This document shows positions 59,194 through 64,000 of a DNA stretch of 64,000 bases, piece by piece. Within the stretch, counting starts at the first letter, position 1. The number at the start of each line of letters is the position of its first letter. The position numbers were made by a program, and so were the translations under genes. The notes beneath the pieces were generated by a model. That model made no database searches, was not told the DNA's origin, and saw nothing but the letters and a program-made list of their open reading frames with translations. This stretch comes from Parapristionchus giblindavisi (Eukaryota > Nematoda > Chromadorea > Rhabditida > Diplogasteridae): assembly GCA_943737045.1 (NCBI GenBank), contig CALSFV010000227.1:591001-655000 (forward strand), read 5' to 3'.

Positions 59194-59512
59194 CTATTTC
59201 GTCCCTTCGGTCGAGTGTTCCGAGAGTAGAGCGGGAGATGCGCGGACGCTGTCGATCCGAAGCAGTGTGGTCTCTTTTGATCGCCCTGAAATATTGATCT
59301 TTGATCTTTCATGACAAGTTGATCTTTGACCTTTCATGAAAAGTTTATCTTTAGTCATTCATGAAAAATTGATCTTTGATCTCTGTGAAAGTTTTTAAAA
59401 AATGTTAAATTCACGCACACTCATTGTCAGTGATCTTCGTCTGATGATGGTTAAAGTGTCTGTAGTAGAGCTCCGGCGACGTGTGCGATCTCTCGACTAC
59501 CGTAGCCTCGAC
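59194..59512 (-). CDS. mrpl-21: mrpl-21 exons D and E, inverted copy with intact splice sites
   Basis: On the minus strand, exon D is 59419-59512 (VEATVVERSHTSPELYYRHF, then NHHQTKIT, donor GTGCGT) and exon E is 59194-59285 (acceptor TATTTCAG; KETTLLRIDSVRASPALL, stop TAG). The phases join (1 to 2). This corresponds to the C-terminus of MRPL21 (VRVEATVIEK...TTPQTVLRINSIEIAP). The strand is opposite to exons A-C, so it cannot splice to them as assembled. Confidence 0.75.
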
Positions 59513-59760
59513 CTGGCCATATACACCATTAAAGGTGGAGACCCGCGAATGATCATGCAAATTTCCTACATCTCGCTTATGCAAGGGTGTCCGCGCATCT
59601 CCCGCTCTACTCTCGGAACACTCGACCGAAGGGACGAAATAGGCCTCCCTAGTCTGAGTCCCGCACTGATTGTCCGATTACGGTAGTCTACCTCCTAGAA
59701 TATTGATGTATTGATTGATTCTCTCCGTTAGTAGTAATAGTGTTGTTGTTTTCTGTCTCT

Positions 59761-60095
59761 GCACGGCGGCTCAATGATAGTAACTAAGAAGCTCTTGCCT
59801 GAGAAAGAAAGTATCGCAAACTGAGTGATGATGAGCAGTAAAACATCTAGGTTCTCCCAGCGCGAAAGTTGATTACGGTATATCTGGGCGCTAGCTTCTG
59901 ACTAGACCTATCATCGAGTTTTACGATTCGCGAGTCATGCCGAGATGGCTTAATGGATAGAGCTTTTGTTTAGCGATCCGAACCTCGTAGGTTCGAATCC
60001 CGCCCAGTGCAAATCAACTTTGCCGATTTTTCGTAATGCAAGAGCCTTCAAGCCAAAGTTAAATGTAGGGATTTCTCTTCATTGAACCGCCGTGC
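59761..60095 (+). mobile_element. 335-bp TIR element with a tRNA-like core (right copy)
   Basis: The terminal inverted repeats are GCACGGCGGYTCAATGA and its complement. The empty site is visible at about 61385-61395, where TCTGTATCTGTCAC runs without interruption. The inner part holds AGATGGCTTAATGGATAGAG ... GTAGGTTCGAATCCCGCCC, a tRNA-like A box and B box (59945-60005), without a proper anticodon arm. Confidence 0.7.
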
Positions 60096-60556
60096 TCTGT
60101 CACTCTCTATTTTTGTTTTGTTTGTTCTGATGATGTCATAAATATACGAAAGTAAGCGTATTGATTGAATACAGTTATTGATTGATTTCAGTTATTTATT
60201 GATTACCACCCGTACAATTCGTGTTTCACGCATTTCATATCACCCTGGGTCATACTTACTAACTAATAATAGGCAGTGTACGGTATTAATAATAATAATA
60301 TTAATAATAATAATTTGTGTCTTCAATGGACGAGTCGGGGAATGAGGTTGATCTGTTAGATAAGTCTTGTTGGAGGATAAGTCTGAACACAGGGATAGCG
60401 CTGATTAAAAAATTGGCAAAATGCCAAAAGAAATTACGGTATGGTGTACCACGGTGTACTTTCATCGTCTGCGCTCTCTCACTTTTGAGTACTCTCTCAT
60501 TTATTTACATTTTTTCTCGATTATCGCTACGGTACCGATTATCGATTGATGTTCAG

Positions 60557-61279
60557 GTGACAGCTGGCGATCTGATCCAATTGGAGGGCGCCAGTCCACT
60601 GGAGCACGGCGACAAGATCAAGCTGGAGAAGGTACGGTAGTTGGTTGGTGGGTCAGTTTCATGATTGCTGTGATTGCAGGAGTTGGCTGTTGGATCGGCC
60701 AACTTTTCCATCTTCGGCCGACCTCTACTGCCGTCCGAGCATGTTACGGTAAGTGGGAGAGATCAAAGATCAGTTTGTCTTGTTGAGCTCGATAAAATGA
60801 ACTCTTGTTCATGAAGAAATCGATTAGGCAGCGATGATGAATTATTTCAATCACAACCTATCTCATTCCCCCTACAGTGTCCCTCAAGTTCCTATTAATG
60901 GTGTATATGGCCAGGTCGAGGCTACGGTAGTCGAGAGACCGCACACGTCGCCCGACCTCTACTACAGACACTTTAACCATCATCAGACGAAGATCACTGA
61001 GTGTACGTGTTTTTGACTTTTCTCTCTCTCAGAGATCAAAGATCAACTGTTCGTGAAAAATCAAATGTCATTTTTTCATGAAAGATCAACGATCAACTTT
61101 TCATGAATGTCTAAAGATCATTTTCCGTGAAAGACTAAAGGTCAACTTTTCATGAAAGATCAAAGATCAATACTGCTGGGCGATCGAAAGAGACCACACT
61201 GCTTCGGATCGACAGCGTCCGCGCATCTCCCGTTCTACTCTCGGAACACTCGACCGAAGAGACGAAAGAGGCCTCCCCA
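60557..61279 (+). pseudogene. mrpl-21: mrpl-21 copy 2: exons B-E with a broken exon E acceptor
   Basis: Exons B 60557-60631, C 60680-60748 (first codon GAG instead of GTG), D 60915-61000/61002, and an exon E copy from about 61175 (SKETTLLRIDSVRASPVLLS; reading passes the copy-1 stop to TGA near 61279). Where the inverted copy has TATTTCAG|GG, this copy has TACTGCTG|GG with no AG. Without that splice, exon D reads into TGA at about 61016. Exon A is absent. Exon A-B-C of copy 1, or exon A plus this set, could still be joined by splicing. Confidence 0.65.
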
Positions 61280-61830
61280 GTCTGAGTCCCGCACTGATTG
61301 TCCGATTACGGTAGTCTACCTCCTAGAATATTGATTTATTGATTGATTCTCTCCATTAGTAGTAATAGTGTTGTTGTTTTTTTCTGTATCTGTCACTCTC
61401 TATTTTTGTTTTGTTTGTTCTGATGATGACATAAATGGACGAAAGAAAGCGTATTGATTGATTACAGTTTTGATTGAATACAGTAATCATAGATTATAGT
61501 TATTGATTGATTAACGTTATTCATTGATTACAGAATGCAGTAATGATTGCTGGTTTACTGTAGTTGGTGGTTACAAATCATTTGTTCTCTCTCTTTCTTC
61601 ATCTTATTCTTTCGTATCTTTGAATCACTATTTGTGTGATCTTTGATCTTTGTGATCACGATTCTTGCTATGCCAATCAATCAATCATATTGATCTAGAC
61701 TATATTTCTATTTCACTGTCATAGTTGATACAGAATGGCAAATGATTGACCCGGGGAGTGAGTCAATCATTTGCCAAACGTTATCAACTGTGTTTCAAGG
61801 AGCCTAGCTACGACTAGGATATTTTAAGTA

Positions 61831-62400
61831 CAGTAGCGCTCAAAAAGAATTCACGTTGGTGTTTTTTCGCGATATCTTTTGTTGTACTGATAGAAATGGG
61901 ATGAAATTTGGAATACATGTTCCTCAAGGTATTAGAATAACGATACTGATTTGGTTTTTCAAGAATTTCAGAAATCCGTTAATTTATTAGCTCTTTATCA
62001 AAAATCACTAAAAGCTGTTCAGCACTTCTGTATCTACTATGACAAGACTCCTGAAGCTCATTAGGATTTCTTTTATGTTTATTACTCTGTGGTGCCAACA
62101 AAACTCTGATTAACCTACACACTAGTTGATTAGACGATCGTTATGATGTCACGCGAGCACCGGCGACGCACTGCCGTCGACATTGCAGCTGAGTAACACA
62201 CCTCTGGCGTCTCCAATGACTCTGTTCCGACTGTCAAGAGATGCCTGAATGCTGCTGGCTTTCGTGGCTATCGAGTAGATATCAATGCCCCGTCTACCGA
62301 GTGGATTGGGACAACTACTTTTGCGCTGAACGCACCCCAGATCACAACCCTATTTCCGCCGCGCTGAAAAGTCGATAATTGGCATTTTTTATTGGTGCCG
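61831..62400 (+). pseudogene. Tc1-like transposon remnant
   Basis: It begins TA|CAGTAGCGCTCAAAAAGAAT, a Tc1-type terminus after a TA target. From about 62135 the frame reads RRTAVDIAAE, stop, HTSGVSNDSVPTVKRCLNAA, GFRGYRVDINAPSTEW, which is the N-terminal DNA-binding part of Tc1 transposases (TA-DI, SGVS-STV-R-L--AG--G). The catalytic DDE half is not seen, and a palindromic element follows. Confidence 0.65.
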
Positions 62401-62512
62401 ACTACCTTAAGGTCTCCCCAAATACTTTATCCAATCACTTTTGAACGATAGAAATTTACTCTTAGTGGTCCACAGCGCATTTTTCCAATATTGAGGAGTC
62501 CAGTGGAGGCGC

Positions 62513-63838
62513 TCCTTACAAGGGAGCTCTGTGGTCTTGTCTTGGCCATATGAGAAGGCACTATCATGACTAGATTAAGTTCTCGATGGTGATTACGAAT
62601 CTCTTTTTAGGGCTGCCTAGACGACCTGAGTTTCGAGAAAATCGATATTGAAATTCCGATGGTCAATTGGAAAATTTTCGGGGGATAGTACACAAACATT
62701 TCATATGAGTTGGTGAACTCATCTATCAACCTCCGAAGTAACGACCTGTGTAGTGTAGTAGATAAGGTGTCCGCGTTAGATTTTGACTGTCACTGGTTCG
62801 ATCCCTCTTGCAGAACTTTTCTTTTGCTGATTTTCTCTATGTCAAGATGAAACATCAAAAAACATTTTTTTTAAAACGTCAAGTAAAACATCAAAAAACA
62901 TCGAGATCAAAGATCATTCTTTGTCTGTGTGCGCCAGGGATGTGCATTTTTCGTTTTTCGATTTTACGATTTTTTCGATTTTTCGATACTTTCTCGAAAA
63001 AAGTTTTTCGTCGAAAAATTTTTCGAAAATAATTCGAAAAAATCGAAAAATACTTTCACTTAAAAAAGGACAAATTTTCAAAAAATTATGACATTTTTTG
63101 AAAAAATCAAAATTAAAAAAAAAATTACAACTTCACCCGACAAAAAAATATCTTTTATCATGTAAGCGGCTTCAATTAAGAATCACACACTTCCAATTCT
63201 TGTGTTTCCATTATATCAATAGTACAACTTAGCGCGTTGAGGTTTTTGACACAGAAAACATTGCTTAAATTTTTTTCCGAATTTTTCGATTTTTTCGAAA
63301 TAAAAAATCGAACATTTTTCGTTTTTCGAATTTTTTTCGAAATTCTTTTTTCGCACATCCCTGGTGTGCGCGATCTTTAACAACAAAATGATCAAAAGAA
63401 AAGCGATTCTTACATCTTGGACACACAAAGAATGATCTTTGATCTCGATGTTTTTTGATGTTTTACTTGACGTTTTAAAAAAAATGTTTTTGTTTTATGT
63501 TTTATCTTGACATAAAGAAAATCAGCAAAAGAAAAGTTCTGCAAGAGGGATCGAACCAGTGACAGTCAAAATCTAACGCGGACACCTTATCCACTACACT
63601 ACACAGGTCGTTACCTCGGAGGTTGATAGATGAGTTCACCAACTCATAGGAAATGTTTGTGTACTATTCCCCGAAAATTTTCCAATTGACCATCGGAATT
63701 TCAATATCGATTTTCTCGAAACTCAGGTCGTCTAGGCAGCCCTAAAAAAGAGATTCGTAATCACCATCGAGAACTTAATTTAGTCATGATAGTGCCCTCT
63801 CATATGGCCAAGACAAGACCACAGAGCTCCCTTGTTAG
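62513..63838. mobile_element. 1.33 kb palindromic element with a tRNA-like sequence in each arm
   Basis: Arms about 62513-62940 and 63360-63838 are inverted copies (CAAGGGAGCTCTGTGGTCTT outward). They enclose an AT-rich, TTTTTCG/CGAAAAA-rich loop that is itself bounded by CAGGGATGTGCATTTTTCG and its complement. Each arm carries a tRNA-like sequence (62759-62822 and its mirror near 63535-63605): AGTGTAGTAGATAAGGTGTC, TTAGATTTTGACTGTC and GGTTCGATCCC. After it comes CTTTTGCTGATTTTC, the same tail that follows the tRNA-Pro copies at 4579 and 8935. Confidence 0.7.
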
Positions 63839-64000
63839 GCTACAATTCCTGGTCGAAAAACTCTGGAGCAAACTACAACAAGGGATGGTCCGAAAAAACC
63901 AAAATTTTGAGTCAAAAAAGAGGTTTAGGAATCAACGCACATACGATGCTAATAGTGAATTAGCAAGGTCTGTGCACCCTAGACGCATCGCAAATGATAT

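Larger units (their letters stand above)
58697..60138. repeat. Large inverted repeat, ~550-bp arms, at the mrpl-21 3' end
   Basis: Arms about 58697-59248 and 59588-60138 are near-identical inverted copies. Each holds the end of mrpl-21 exon E, its 3' flank and a 335-bp inserted element. The centre (59249-59587) holds the inverted exons D-E. The copy downstream of exon E at about 61200-61440 has the same flank without the 335-bp element. Confidence 0.8.

Overview
The window is eukaryotic, gene-sparse and rich in repeats. A nematode is the best guess. Its genes are cut into many small exons (50-180 bp) with GT...AG introns. The start codons of tim-1 and HIBCH follow an AG acceptor-like motif directly, as trans-spliced nematode genes often do, and an F-box gene sits beside a HIBCH gene. 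Non-LTR retrotransposons, mariner/Tc1 remnants, MITE-like palindromes and AAT microsatellites fill the introns. I cannot name the genus from sequence alone; a free-living rhabditid or diplogastrid is only a guess.

Four genes can be read exon by exon with consistent splice phases. (1) A complete TIMELESS/TIM-1 replication-fork protein runs on the minus strand over 36 kb (41341 down to 5328): 40 exons, about 1331 aa. (2) An F-box protein of about 347-358 aa runs on the plus strand (43537/43570-46909). (3) A complete mitochondrial 3-hydroxyisobutyryl-CoA hydrolase (HIBCH, 386 aa, 15 exons) runs on the plus strand (47650-56584). (4) A mitochondrial ribosomal protein bL21m gene (mrpl-21; 57975-61279) is partly duplicated. 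Its only intact final exon pair lies inverted inside a palindrome.

Layout. 1-5.2 kb: degenerate second copy of the 3' end of tim-1, tRNA-Pro-derived copies, and a 2.2 kb foldback element flanked by TTAA. 5.3-41.3 kb: tim-1. Its largest intron (12.0-26.3 kb) holds a ~200-bp repeat array, a mariner remnant, a 7.5 kb terminal-inverted-repeat (TIR) element that carries its own spliced gene and a long TACTGTAG minisatellite, and an 1.86 kb palindrome. Its 4.4 kb intron (32.4-36.8 kb) holds a foldback element with arms of TTTGCGCC repeats and a non-LTR retrotransposon. The intron at 8.9-12.0 kb holds an inverted-repeat-bounded block with coiled-coil coding exons. 41.4-43.5 kb: intergenic, with a 125-bp tandem repeat. 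43.5-56.6 kb: F-box and HIBCH genes, with a second non-LTR element inside HIBCH intron 6. 57.4-61.4 kb: the rearranged mrpl-21 locus. 61.8-63.8 kb: Tc1-like remnant and another large palindrome with a tRNA-like sequence in each arm.

The genes do not form an obvious pathway. The theme of the window is sequence growth inside introns. Short introns typically begin GTACGGTA and contain ATTGATTG runs. In several places the exon end plus the 5' splice site, or the 3' splice site plus the start of the exon, has been tandemly multiplied into a minisatellite.
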